64,000 nucleotides of DNA, from positions 24,725,917 through 24,789,916 of the forward strand of contig NC_089863.1 of assembly GCF_036373705.1 (NCBI RefSeq), in the 5' to 3' direction. Below, in pieces: positions 23,271 through 33,764 of the stretch (position 1 is the stretch's first letter; each line of letters opens with the position of its first letter). Source of the stretch: Amia ocellicauda. Lineage: Eukaryota; Chordata; Actinopteri; Amiiformes; Amiidae. The notes beneath the pieces are model-generated. The model did not search any database and was not told the DNA's origin. It worked only from the letters and a program-made list of their open reading frames with translations. Made by a program: the position numbers and the translations under genes.

Positions 23271-23504
23271 TGTTTGGGGATCTAGGTCTGGTTCAATTGG
23301 TGTGTCAATCTGTCTTGAATTTTCAGTTTTTCATAGGTTTTATATATGTGGCAGTCAATGGTTGCGTGCGTGCGTGTGTGTCCTCTTCAGCAGCCTGCTT
23401 GAGCAAAAGAGATCTCATGAAAGAGTCAGGAAGAGCAAGAGAGAGAGAGCAACTCTGTGACAGACAAACAGCTGACTGACCAGAGAAACGCTGGCCGTGT
23501 TCGT

Positions 23505-23630
23505 GTAGCGCAGATTTCCGCACGTCAGCGCGGCTCCACCAATGGGGTTGCTGGGATTCTGCAGATCTGCGCAGAGCTGCGGAAATCTGCGCAACAAGAA
23601 CTCGACCACAATCATCCTAAACCTCGCTGT
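23505..23630. mobile_element. Small palindromic MITE upstream of PKZ
   Basis: Arms gcgcagatttccgcacgtca and gctgcggaaatctgcgca flank ctccaccaatggggttgctg. Second copy of the family nested in the PKZ intronic Tc1 element. Confidence 0.55.
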
Positions 23631-23640
23631 GCAGCGATTT

Positions 23641-23815
23641 AAAGAACATAAGAAAGTTTACAAAAGATAGGAGGCCCTTCGACCCATCGTGCTCCTATCC
23701 TATCCTGTCCAGTCTGGTTTTAAATGATCCCAGATTGTCCTTCAGCCACATCGCTGGGGAGTCTGTCCAGATGGTGACTGTGTGAAGAAGTGTCCCCTAA
23801 TGAATGACAGCTCTG
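23641..23815 (-). mobile_element. LINE 3'-end fragment
   Basis: Similar to 41745-41905: the aaagtttacaaaagatagga, ggcccttcgacccatcgtgc and cagccacatcgctggggagt parts match the 3' end of the L2/CR1-like LINE on the minus strand. Heavily decayed, with part missing. Confidence 0.7.
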
Positions 23816-24216
23816 GACAGGAGACTGAATGGAGCAGATTCAAAATACATGGGTTTCAAAGTACCGGGGATCACGGTATCCGTCTAACTGGTTCCCAGCG
23901 CTGCAGGCGGTTTAAGGAAGTTCATTGGACTGGAGATTACAACTAGTACTGAACAAACCTTTTTTGTCGTCCGTTGTACTAACGCAAAACCCCGTCGCTT
24001 TTTGATTTTGTCAGATATGATGAATCTAAATATATAAGATTTATATACACTGACATAAAGCACACGTACAAAGTCGTGTCATCTCCACTGTAACGCAGTT
24101 CAATAAACACTGTAGGGTTTCTAAGTGTGAACGAGTGTTTAGCGGACTATTACTGCTCAGATAAATACAGATTATTATTATTGTGAATATTGTTAATCGT
24201 TTATTGTCCGCGTTAC

Positions 24217-24275
24217 CTTTCTTGCGCCGGCTCCCCAGGCAGCTGCTAGGTCCTCTCACCACGCATGCGTACTGG
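24217..24275 (-). other. pkz: Probable non-coding first exon of PKZ
   Basis: Just downstream of the ISRE, the minus strand has a good donor (ccggcgcaagaaag then gtaacgcgg; exon end 24217). An acceptor-like ccagacctag lies 12 nt before the PKZ ATG at 23270. The start of this exon is a guess. The alternative is that transcription starts near the TATA-like tatataaaa at about 23337-23346. Confidence 0.4.
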
Positions 24276-24278
24276 GCT

Positions 24279-24290
24279 AGTTTCGTTTTC
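24279..24290 (-). promoter_or_regulatory. Interferon-stimulated response element (ISRE)
   Basis: Minus-strand GAAAACGAAACT, a full match to the consensus GAAANNGAAACT, 1.0 kb upstream of the PKZ start and within a local GC-rich stretch (24195-24310). PKZ and PKR genes are known to be induced by interferon, so this is the probable control site. Function is inferred. Confidence 0.7.
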
Positions 24291-24739
24291 ACAGAAATGC
24301 TTTGCACAGGACCTGCTCTCCAGTCTTTTGACACGTACAACGCATGACCACGCATTGCAGTTGAGGCTCAGTTTGCCTTCAATATTAAACCTTTGCAGCT
24401 GCATAAAGCCTTATTCACAGCAGACCTGCGAGTCAAATACAGTCGTGCAGTCAATTAACAGACAGAACTAATTACAGTTCAGTTGTTCCTGTGCCAAGCT
24501 ACCTGACCATCTGATGAGTGCATGATTGACTGAAGGCTCATTTTGACGAATGCTACTGTAAACACATTATTCAGGTTTGCTGCCATGGTTATTACCTTTT
24601 AAGGCAAGGGCCATCAATTCTACAGAAAATAACTGACCTGCAAAATTGGAGTATCGCTGCAAATGTACCTCAGACTCCAAACACCGCTGTCATTTTAATT
24701 CTTACCCATCATAGACCCAAATCCGGTAACACCTACATC

Positions 24740-25210
24740 AAATTAAATGTATAGAATACATCAAGTAATCGGGACAAAAGCAAGCGTTCGTGTCCTTTGT
24801 CGTTGGCAGGTCCGAGAGCGTGTCTGGGGCAGCCACTGGCCAGAATGGAGCCTCTTCATCTTCTTCACCTCCCTGCTGCAGCACCTTCGCTTCTCTTGGC
24901 TCCTGGGGACCCCGCCCTCTGGATTTAACTGGGAAGGTGGGATTGATCTGGTCCCCACACCCTTTCTGTGTGGTCTACTGGAGTCAAATCCCTGGCAGCC
25001 CCTCCAAACAGGCCCCTGGACATCTGTGCTAATGGTGAAGTTTGAAGGGGACAAGTCGGGGGTGAGTCTTGCCCTGTGGATCTGTGGTTCCCAGCCCTGG
25101 CACTGGAGAAGCCCCTGGTGTCGACTGGTTTCCTTTCCAATCCACCCGATGCATATGTTATCAAGCAGTGAATGGATATTATCCACCTTTATCAGTCTGA
25201 TTTGAATGGG
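24740..25210. other. Unassigned GC-rich block with long open frames
   Basis: Open frames of 80-152 codons lie on both strands, but none resembles a family I know. The plus frame at 24747-25205 and the minus frame at 25186-24761 are both open and have ordinary composition. It could be a decayed transposon, a processed pseudogene or chance. No splice or promoter support. Confidence 0.25.
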
Positions 25211-25346
25211 TAAGTAGGTAACTGCCCTGGTTTTTGTTTTTAATAACTAGGTATAACAGTGTTGGTTAGGAAAAAAAAAAATTCCAGAATGTTCTACCCT
25301 TACGTTTAGCAAGGAAAAAATGCTATTTAGCTAGACATGCAGATGG

Positions 25347-25577
25347 GTGACAAATTAAAGGAAAAACCTGAATACATGATTGGAGGAACAAAACAAATGT
25401 GCAGGTGAAACAGGTGCACTGCATGATGCAATTAATCAATTAACATCCTCTCATGCTCTGTGGCATGTGTACAATGCTGAGCAGGCCCAGCTGACCTCGA
25501 TTTTGGATCAAGATGGCAAGAGGAAAGGATCTAAGTGACTTTGAAAGAGGGGTCATTATTGGGGCACGAATGTGTAA
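25347..25577 (+). mobile_element. 5' end of a Tc1-like transposon
   Basis: Begins with the same inverted repeat as the element at 17086-19237 (gatgggtgacaaattaaagg) and carries the first 20 transposase codons, [20 protein letters not shown], at 25513-25572. It then joins a different Tc1-type end (gggggtgaatacttttg). A truncated, fused remnant. Confidence 0.8.
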
Positions 25578-25813
25578 AAGTCAGGGGGTGAATACTTTTG
25601 AGAGCCACTGTACTTCTCTGCAGGATTTCAAATTGGACCGAGTCCTGCCTTTTCTTCTTCAATAGTATATATCTGTATGTTCCTTTAATCTGAATGCAGC
25701 TCTCTCTCACACTGGGCCCCATGAGTTCTGTCCTATTGATAGAGAAAGTTGTTATAGTAACTGTACATTATTTTCATTTTGTATTATTTTATGAACATTT
25801 GCTCTGTGTAGGG

Positions 25814-26127
25814 CAGTGTTACCCAAACATGGTCCAGGAGAGTCTCTATCCAGTAAGTTTTGTAAGTCACCCTGAATCGCTAATTTCAACAGATTGTGAA
25901 CATGTGGAAGGTATTGATCTATTAAGCAATTAACTTGGATCAATTAAGGAAACTCCGGTCATTGATGACTAAAAAGGGTAGTTCATTTTCTTTTTACCAA
26001 ATCTCTACATTACTTTATTTCACAAATCACCTATTTTATTGATCACATTAAAATGGTCCCAGGTGTTAAGAAATTGATGATTAAAGGTTACCAACGGAGG
26101 CCCTCGAGGACTGGGTTAGGGCAGCGG
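25814..26127. mobile_element. Decayed copy of the palindromic hAT-type MITE
   Basis: The left end cagtgttacccaaacatggt then ccaggag, and the right end gaggccctcgaggactgggt, correspond to the ends of the MITE at 21814-22141, and the length is similar. The target duplication is no longer clear. Confidence 0.55.
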
Positions 26128-26243
26128 CTATTTGTGGCGTCTTTGGATTTGTCATCATGATATGTTCCATGTTGTATCACGTGTCCCTCTGTAGCATCTT
26201 TTGCAGGTCAGACAATTCAGACAGACACCTTTTGACACAGTAA

Positions 26244-26245
26244 GG

Positions 26246-26276
<31 letters not shown>

Positions 26277-26284
26277 TTTATTTA
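26244..26284. repeat. CTTA tetranucleotide microsatellite
   Basis: About eight ACTT/CTTA units, then a short TTTA run. Confidence 0.95.
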
Positions 26285-26499
26285 TGAGGTTAATAATCAT
26301 TCATTGTACATTATGCTGTCTTTATGCAATCGTTATATTATGTACACTACAGTATATTTGTTAAAATAAGCTAATTAACGGTTACAAATGACCATGTAGC
26401 ATGACTTATTACTTCTCAACAGAAGTCCAACTTATGTTCAAAACCGGTTTACGGCAGGTCATAGGAACTATGGCGTAAGTTGGAACGCGCCTGTATTCA

Positions 26500-27815
26500 T
26501 GGGCTGCCTGATGCCACTGGATGAACTCATCCAGGAAGGTTTCAATTGTGAACGTTGTCGGCAGGTTGAAATCCTAGAGATCAAGGTTCGTGATCTTGAG
26601 GCTCAGCTTGTCGATCTGCGCTGTATTAGGGATATAGAAGAATTGGTCAATCAGCCCATGAGGGAGATGGTGTGCAGCCAAAACCCAGGAGAGTTGAGAC
26701 CTTAGAGCAGGAAAGTGGACAGAACTGCTTGGTTACAGTAGGTCGTAACTGCAGAAAAGGGTGCGCACAACCCCTAGAGACACCCCAAGAGCTAGAATTG
26801 CCCAACAGGTTCCAACTGCTGGACACCGAGTTGGACAGTGACAGCTCAGATGGTGATGGGGGTGCAGTTGAGCACCAGAGCACCATGGTGTCCACTCCCC
26901 CTCCAGAACATGGAGGTAGTTATAGTAAGAGACTCGATTCTTAGAGGCTTAGATCACACAGTGTGTTCTAGTGATTCAGTAGTTTCACATCACTGATTTG
27001 TGTTGGGGCGGGGGAATGGATTTTATTTGATTTTGGCTTATTCTCTTGGCTAGCCGGTCCGAACCGTCAAACCCCCCCCTTTCAGGGACTGAGCCAAGGA
27101 ACTGCTGCAGAGGCGGTCTATGACAGGGGAGGTGGTGGGATGCAAGAGAATGAAGCGCTGCGGATGTGTGTTGATGACGGGGTATTTATACGCTTTGACC
27201 GGAAGCGAGTGTGATGACATCGCAGTTCACTCCCGAAATGAATGTATAAATTCCACTAAGGAGCCCCGCCTGGTGCTCAGGTTGCAGATCTCCCTAAACT
27301 AAAAGATGCTCCACATTGGAATCAATGACATAGGAAAAGGAAGGGCAGAGGTTCTGCAAGACAAATTTAAAGAGTTAGGAACAAAACTAAAGAGCAGAAC
27401 CTTCACGGTAGTTTTCTCTGAAATACTTCCGCTACCACGTGTTCGGGCAGGGAGCTCTGACAATGGGAGAAAACCAAGGGAAACGGCTAGTAGGAAAGTC
27501 CTGAAATGTTTGTTCCTCAGTGCCAGGAGTATAACAGCAAGAGGTCAAGGGGAAGTGAAACAGCTAAAGGCTAAAAATGGAAGGATCTTAGAAAATGAAC
27601 AAGATGTGGCAAATGTTCTAAATGAGTATTTCACAGAGGTTTTTACAAAAGAAAAACAGATAACATGCCACAGGTTAACAAGCAGTCCAGTCAAACCCTA
27701 AGAGAGATCAGGATGAATGAGGAGGAGGTACTAAAGGGACCAGCAGAATTGAAAACAAACAAATCACCTGGGCCAGACAATATATTTCCAATAGAACTGT
27801 GCTGGGAGAAAGATT
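26500..27815 (+). mobile_element. L2/CR1-like LINE copy A, broken and internally deleted
   Basis: Same family as copy B at 41755-45906. Order: ORF1 N-terminus with a CxxC coiled-coil part (DELIQEGFNCERCRQVEI, 26519-26576), an acidic middle (26672-26930), the SGNH-esterase remnant (HIGINDIGKG near 27312), the first residues of the endonuclease (LFLSARSI, 27512), then a direct jump to reverse-transcriptase N-terminal sequence (TNKSPGPDN near 27755). The esterase GDS block reads RDS. About 300 bp of foreign DNA sits at 26974-27268. The rest of the RT is absent. Confidence 0.85.
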
Positions 27816-28510
27816 TGGAGTCGGCAATTCTAATCAGATTTTATTACGTGCACAGGAAAAACAGCAGAACGCAGCTACAGAAAGTATTAAACAAGTATAA
27901 TGCCGTTTCTTCAAAGAGTTCAAGGAAGTACATAGCTTTTATTCCCATTTTGGGACACACCCTCAAGGGGTTTGACATTTTACAAACAGTGTCTGATTGG
28001 TCATCTAAATAACTATGATAGTAGTCATTGGCTTTCTAAAATAAGCCTCCCCTTCTCATCAATATTATTACCATTATTACTCATGAATAATAATTATTGT
28101 CCTCTAAATTGCCAGCTACATTTAGGTCATTTGCCGATAACAAATATAGGTTTGAAACAATTAAACTTTAATAAGAAACAAGTAGAGAATGCAAGTTGCT
28201 GATAAACTAAAAAGGAGTAACTGAGAAGTTAGAAAATAACAGGTTCTCATAATTCATTGGGAAGAATTCAGGCAAATTAATAGTTACTTGCCAGCAACCT
28301 CCAGGGTCACAGCACACAAAGCACAGAGGCACAAAATGAATTGCCACTAGCCCGTTTGGACTTGATACGATGTATTTTAATCCACGTTAATGTTGCTGAC
28401 GTACATGCATGCCTATGGGTAGTCAGGTGTCTTGTCTGTCATAATCTGCGCTGTATCTTGATCAGAGATGAACAGAGAGCGAGAGAGGTACTTGGATAGA
28501 CACAGAGAGG
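27816..28510. other. Intergenic DNA downstream of the lectin
   Basis: AT-rich. No gene or clear repeat recognised before the AC microsatellite at 28514. Confidence 0.4.
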
Positions 28511-28512
28511 TA

Positions 28513-28513
<1 letters not shown>

Positions 28514-28545
<32 letters not shown>
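28514..28545. repeat. AC microsatellite
   Basis: About 16 AC units, then gacacagacacag. Confidence 0.95.
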
Positions 28546-28549
<4 letters not shown>

Positions 28550-28583
28550 AGACACAGCCAAGCCCCAGAGTGCTTCAAATTGC

Positions 28584-28589
28584 TTTATT
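28584..28589 (-). promoter_or_regulatory. Probable lectin polyadenylation signal
   Basis: Minus-strand AATAAA (context gccaataaagcaatttgaag), about 90 bp beyond the far edge of the 19-bp array and 1.43 kb past the lectin stop. No other AATAAA lies between the stop and this point, so the array would be transcribed as 3'UTR. Confidence 0.6.
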
Positions 28590-28679
28590 GGCATAAGCTG
28601 CAGTGACACAACACAAACACAAGGGGGAGACATTTCACATCATTCAGCCTCCTCCTGTGTGGTAATGCAAGGCTGTGTT

Positions 28680-29995
28680 ATAGGACAGTGCAGTGTGTGA
28701 GTCAGTGTGCAGTGTGTGAGTCAGTGTGCTGGGTGTGTGTCAGTGTGCAGGGTGTGAGTCAGTGTGCAGGGTGTGAGTCAGTGTGCAGTGTGTGAGTCAG
28801 TGTGCAGGGTGTGTGTCAGTGTGCAGTGTGTGAGTCAGTGTGCAGGGTGTGTGTCAGTGTGCAGGGTGTGTGTCAGTGTGCAGTGTGTGAGTCAGTGTGC
28901 AGGGTGTGTGTCAGTGTGCAGGGTGTGTGTCAGTGTGCAGTGTGTGAGTCAGTGTGCAGTGTGTGAGTCAGTGTGCAGTGTGTGAGTCAGTGTGCAGGGT
29001 GTGTGTCAGTGTGCAGGGTGTGAGTCAGTGTGCAGGGTGTGTGTCAGTGTGCAGGGTGTGTGTCAGTGTGCAGTGTGTGAGTCAGTGTGCAGTGTGTGTG
29101 TCAGTGTGTCAGTGTGCAGGGTGTGAGTCAGTGTGCAGGGTGTGTGTCAGTGTGCAGGGTGTGAGTCAGTGTGCAGGGTGTGAGTCAGTGTGCAGGGTGT
29201 GTGTCAGTGTGCAGTGTGTGAGTCAGTGTGCAGGGTGTGTGTCAGTGTGCAGGGTGTGTGTCAGTGTGCAGTGTGTGAGTCAGTGTGCAGTGTGTGTGTC
29301 AGTGTGTCAGTGTGCAGGGTGTGAGTCAGTGTGCAGGGTGTGTGTCAGTGTGCAGGGTGTGAGTCAGTGTGCAGGGTGTGTGTCAGTGTGCAGGGTGTGT
29401 GTCAGTGTGCAGTGTGTGAGTCAGTGTGCAGTGTGTGTGTCAGTGTGTCAGTGTGCAGGGTGTGAGTCAGTGTGCAGGGTGTGTGTCAGTGTGCAGGGTG
29501 TGAGTCAGTGTGCAGGGTGTGTTTCAGTGTGCAGGGTGTGTGTCAGTGTGCAGTGTGTGAGTCAGTGTGCAGTGTGTGTGTCAGTGTGTCAGTGTGCAGG
29601 GTGTGAGTCAGTGTGCAGGGTGTGTGTCAGTGTGCAGGGTGTGAGTCAGTGTGCAGGGTGTGTGTCAGTGTGCAGTGTGTGTGTGTCAGTGTGCAGGGTG
29701 TGTGTCAGTGTGTCAGTGTGCAGGGTGTGAGTCAGTGTGCAGGGTGTGAGTCAGTGTGCAGGGTGTGTGTCAGTGTGCAGGGTGTGAGTCAGTGTGCAGG
29801 GTGTGTGTCAGTGTGCAGTGTGTGTGTCAGTGTGCAGTGTGTGAGTCAGTGTGCAGGGTGTGTGTCAGTGTGCAGTGTGTGAGTCAGTGTGCAGGGTGTG
29901 TGTCAGTGTGCAGGGTGTGAGTCAGTGTGCAGGGTGTGTGTCAGTGTGCAGGGTGTGAGTCAGTGTGCAGGGTGTGTGTCAGTGTACAGGGTGTG
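28680..29995. repeat. 19-bp minisatellite array, short arm (about 1.3 kb)
   Basis: Units gtgtgagtcagtgtgcagg and variants (a/t at position 6, g/t at position 19), with some shortened units such as gtcagtgtgtcagtgtgcag. The shortened unit recurs at about 29101, 29299, 29440, 29580 and 29707, so blocks of about 140-200 bp have been duplicated. The array stops 20 bp from the lectin stop codon. Cys/Val-rich open frames here are products of the repeat (19 is not a multiple of three) and not genes. Confidence 0.97.
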
Positions 29996-30014
29996 CGGTG
30001 CTTTGCTATAAATC

Positions 30015-33002
30015 TCAGTCTCTGCTCTCCTCAGCTGTAGGAATGCGGATCTTGCAGACAAAGGGTTTGAGTTCAGTGCAGACGTGGTCGTTCCACTTCT
30101 CATTCTCTGAAACACAGGAGCTCACAGTCACTCATTCCAGCACAGCTACTCTGTCTGCCTGTCTGATTAGGATGGATAGACGCACTCACAAGACACACTG
30201 ACAATCCGCCCCCACTTTTCAAATTAACTATATAGAGGCCTAGCCTATATAAGAATGTGTTTATTCAGCCTCCTGTATAGTCACACTGTCCATTCAATCT
30301 AATCCACAAGATACACTGCTCGAGTTCGCTTTTTACACACCATGCAAGACATATCCAGCAAGCATAAGCTACAAATGGAGGAAGGAGGATATAAGAGTGT
30401 TAACTAACAATGAAAATATTAAACTTTTTTTTTTTTTTGGTTTCTGGGTAGTAAGTGTTATTTCCTAATTACTTCTGCCTCAAAAGTATAGAAAATGGCA
30501 AATTTTCCCCACGAACCTTGCTTTTGTGACCAGGACAGTGATATTTTAAATTGACCAATTTCAAATGAGAAAATGGGCGAGAAAACAACATATTTTATTT
30601 TAAACCCGCAGAATTACCCTTTCCTCCCGAGTCACTTTCACACCTCAGAGATTAAAAACACTTTCGACATGGTCCCTGACGTCAGCCGCGCAATACGTGA
30701 TGCATTATGGGATTTGAAGTTCTCTTGCCTGCTGATTGCACCCCAAACCAAAGGTAAGGATATCCAAACACCCACACATCCCAGGGTGCCCTTGCATTTA
30801 AAGCACTGGAACTTTTTTCTCTCTTTAATAACTCTGCACTCACAGGTGAAATCGGGAGCAATATTCTTTTGAATCGTTCACTGCGCCCCGGCTTCAGATC
30901 TCGATAGGGTTAACGCTTTCTGGAGTGGATACAATTACTCAACATTTCAGATTCATTACAAATATTGGTAAGGACAATTTAGTGTTCTTTTGGCATTGGT
31001 AGAGTCTGTCTGCAGTTCTGGGCTCCACACTTCAAGAAAGATATCGCTGCTCTAGAGGCAGTTCAGAGGAGAGCAACCAGACTTATTCCAGGTCTGAAGG
31101 GAATGTCCTACACAGTAGGAATGTCCTACCCTACCTAAATCTACACTGTTGCACAGATACACACTCACTCACTCTACACACTTACTGGACCAGTTCATCT
31201 CGATGCAGTGCTCCTTTCCCTTAGTATTATCAGGGTTCCCAGGAGACCAGTTCTCATAACTCCAGCTGCTTCCATCAATCCACATAAACGCATTAGACTG
31301 GAGGGAGAGGAAAAGAGGAGAGTGAAGGTACAGCAACAGAGGAGACACAGTCCAGTCCAGCAGGGTCTCAGCCCTGGTCCTGCAGAGACAACGTCCAGTC
31401 CAGAGCAGGGGGAAACAAACTCACTCTGAGACTCCCCCACTCCCCCAGTCTCACAGTGTCAGTTGTTACCTGAGGGAAGCGGAAGCCCCCCAGCCAGGTG
31501 CGTGCATGGCTCTTGCTGTGCTTGTGGATGAGTTTAAACACCCCTGTATTCTCACAGACAGAGTGGACAGAGGCCAGGTGAGCCGATTCTGACTGGCATC
31601 TGCACATTTTCTGAGACACAGAGAGATAGTGTTACTACAGTAAAGTACAGACACATTAACACTGACTGACTGACTGACTGGACACTACAGCACATTAACA
31701 TTGACTGACTGACTGGACACTACAGTACATTAACACTGACTGACTGGACACTACAGCACATTAACACTGACTGTCTGGACACTACAGCACATTAACACTG
31801 ACTGACTGACTGGACACTACAGCACATTAACACTGACTGTCTGGACACTACAGTCCATTAACACTGACTGACTGACTGGACACTACAGCACATTAACACT
31901 GACTGTCTGGACACTACAGCACATTAACACTGACTGACTGACTGGACACTACAGCACATTGACTGGACACTACAGCACATTAACACTGACTGGACACTAC
32001 AGCACATTAACACTGACTGGACACTACAGCACATTTAAACTGACTGGACACTACAGCACATTAACACTGACTGGACACTACAGCACATTAACACTGACTG
32101 GACAGTACAGCACATTAACACTGACTGTCTGGACACTACAGTCCATTAACACTGACTGACTGACTGGACACTACAGCACATTAACACTGACTGTCTGGAC
32201 ACTACAGCACATTAACACTGACTGACTGACTGGACACTACAGCACATTGACTGGACACTACAGCACATTAACACTGACTGGACACTACAGCACATTAACA
32301 CTGACTGGACACTACAGCACATTTAAACTGACTGGACACTACAGCACATTAACACTGACTGGACACTACAGCACATTAACACTGACTGGACAGTACAGCA
32401 CATTAACACTGAGGAGGGTTAGATCTAAGATGTGCTCTCTCTACTGCAGTACAGTTTAGTGCAGGATAGAACAGTGTAGTACAGTATTTTTCAGTATTGT
32501 TACAGGACAGTGTTGTGTGCAGTGTGTTCAATGTGTGTGTCAGTGTGCAGTGTTGTGTTGCAGTGTCGGTGTGTGCAGTGACACTATAGTACAACAGTAA
32601 TAATATATATATAATTATAATAATATTAATACTAAGACTGATGACAGCCTGGGTACCTCAGCATCTTCGAAGCTCTTAGCATCTGCAAAGAACATGAAGC
32701 AACTGTCTTCAATTTGAGTCCAGTTTTTAAACCCCTTCAATGGACAGTAAAGAGGTCGAGGTCCACCAGCACAGCCAGCTTGATTTCAGAGCAGAGGGAG
32801 GGAGGGAGACAGAGAGACAGAGAGAGTGAATAAGAGGGAGGGAACAGGAGAGACAGAGTACAATACAGTGTGATGAAGATAACAACAACAGCACTAGCAC
32901 TACCACTATGAATAATAATAATGATAATTATAATAGTTATGTACCTTTATTGAACTCCATGGCTGCTGCTCCCACCAGACATAGAGCAATGACAATCTTC
33001 AT
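30015..33002 (-). CDS. Secreted C-type lectin-domain protein, complete
   Basis: Probable secreted glycan- or pathogen-binding lectin of the short fish CTLD class (ladderlectin-like). Five exons with AG/GT borders and consistent phases: 33002-32945, 32778-32657, 31610-31470, 31297-31186 and 30106-30015. They total 525 nt, 174 aa. Signal peptide [14 protein letters not shown]. The single CTLD runs from CPLKGFKNW (about residue 31) to PFVCKIRI. It has the long-form N-terminal Cys pair, WLGGF, the Ca-site loop WSPGNPDN with N128-P129-D130, CIEMNW and WND (149-151) before the last Cys. NPD replaces the usual EPN or QPD, so sugar preference cannot be read off. A TATAA lies 65 bp upstream of the start. 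Intron 3 contains one 43-bp repeat unit and intron 2 a 27-bp minisatellite. The exact orthologue is not assigned. Confidence 0.92.
31014..31120 (+). mobile_element. LINE RT C-terminal fragment in lectin intron 4
   Basis: The plus strand encodes [20 protein letters not shown] then [10 protein letters not shown], the same motif as LINE copy B at 42110-42190. Truncated at both ends. Confidence 0.85.
31345..31400. repeat. Single 43-bp repeat unit in lectin intron 3
   Basis: One unit of the family found at 10586: cagtccagtccagcagggtc then tcagccctggtcctgcagag. It fills much of a 172-bp intron. Confidence 0.9.
31655..32412. repeat. 27-bp minisatellite in lectin intron 2
   Basis: Units cattaacactgactggacac then tacagca, with variable gact or gactgtct steps. 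A block of about 288 bp is present twice: the same order of variant units begins near 31959 and near 32247. Confidence 0.95.
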
Positions 33003-33066
33003 TTCGCCTCAGATACTGTAAGAATAGAAATCAGTTTCTTTCAGCAGAGAGAGGGGCTGTGCTCAG

Positions 33067-33071
33067 TTATA
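33067..33071 (-). promoter_or_regulatory. TATA box of the lectin gene (candidate)
   Basis: Minus-strand TATAA in the context ctgtataactgagcac, 65 bp before the ATG. It would place the transcription start about 35 bp before the start codon. Confidence 0.4.
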
Positions 33072-33764
33072 CAGTGGGGGGTCCTTGGTGCGACAGTCAC
33101 AAAGCACTGGAGCTACAATGCCGATGTGGATGGTCAATGTCAGGCCCCACCAAAAATGTTAAACGCTTGAAGATAGTTTACCTTTTCAGAAATAACTGGT
33201 GTTAATTAGAACCATATACACCCCCCCCCCCCCCCGTCCTTATATCACGCCTCACTAGATCGTGGATTCAGATATACCGCGGTTGCTGGGTTGGCTCTCC
33301 TTTTTTATATAGTCAAGTGTGCTCTCCTAACTGTATTTTATTAGTTTTTTTTACAATGTTTTCAGTTGTCACATTAGTAATGAATAACTTCCAACTGCTA
33401 TTTTCTTTCTAAAGCTTTAATGTGTCAGTCTCATATGCTTATTTATTAATGAAATGCAAAGAAAACACTTAGCCTTCAACTCAGGAAACATCCTTTAGCT
33501 ATACGAAAAGCACACACCCTCTCTGAAAACGAAAAAAAAAAATATCCGCCGTGTCTTCACACACTCAACTTCACTCTCTGCAAAAAAGCCACATCTTCCA
33601 AGGCTCATTCATGCTAGTTTAGTGGCTAGATTAGACTTAAGACTGGAATATACTCTGATCAGCCCGATCTACAAAAAGAAAAAAATGAAATTACTACATT
33701 TAGAAGTAGCAGAAATCATTTGGCGGTTGAATTTTAGCCTACTTTCTGAAATTATAAAACAAAA

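Noticed and set aside
23321..23346. TATA-like tatataaaa and a GAAAAACTGAAAA ISRE-like site just before the PKZ ATG
   Set aside because: The GAAA spacing does not fit the ISRE consensus, and the perfect ISRE with a splice donor at 24217-24290 is the better promoter candidate. Kept only as an alternative.
28680..29995. CRISPR-like direct repeats
   Set aside because: The units are directly adjacent with no unique spacers, and the DNA is vertebrate.
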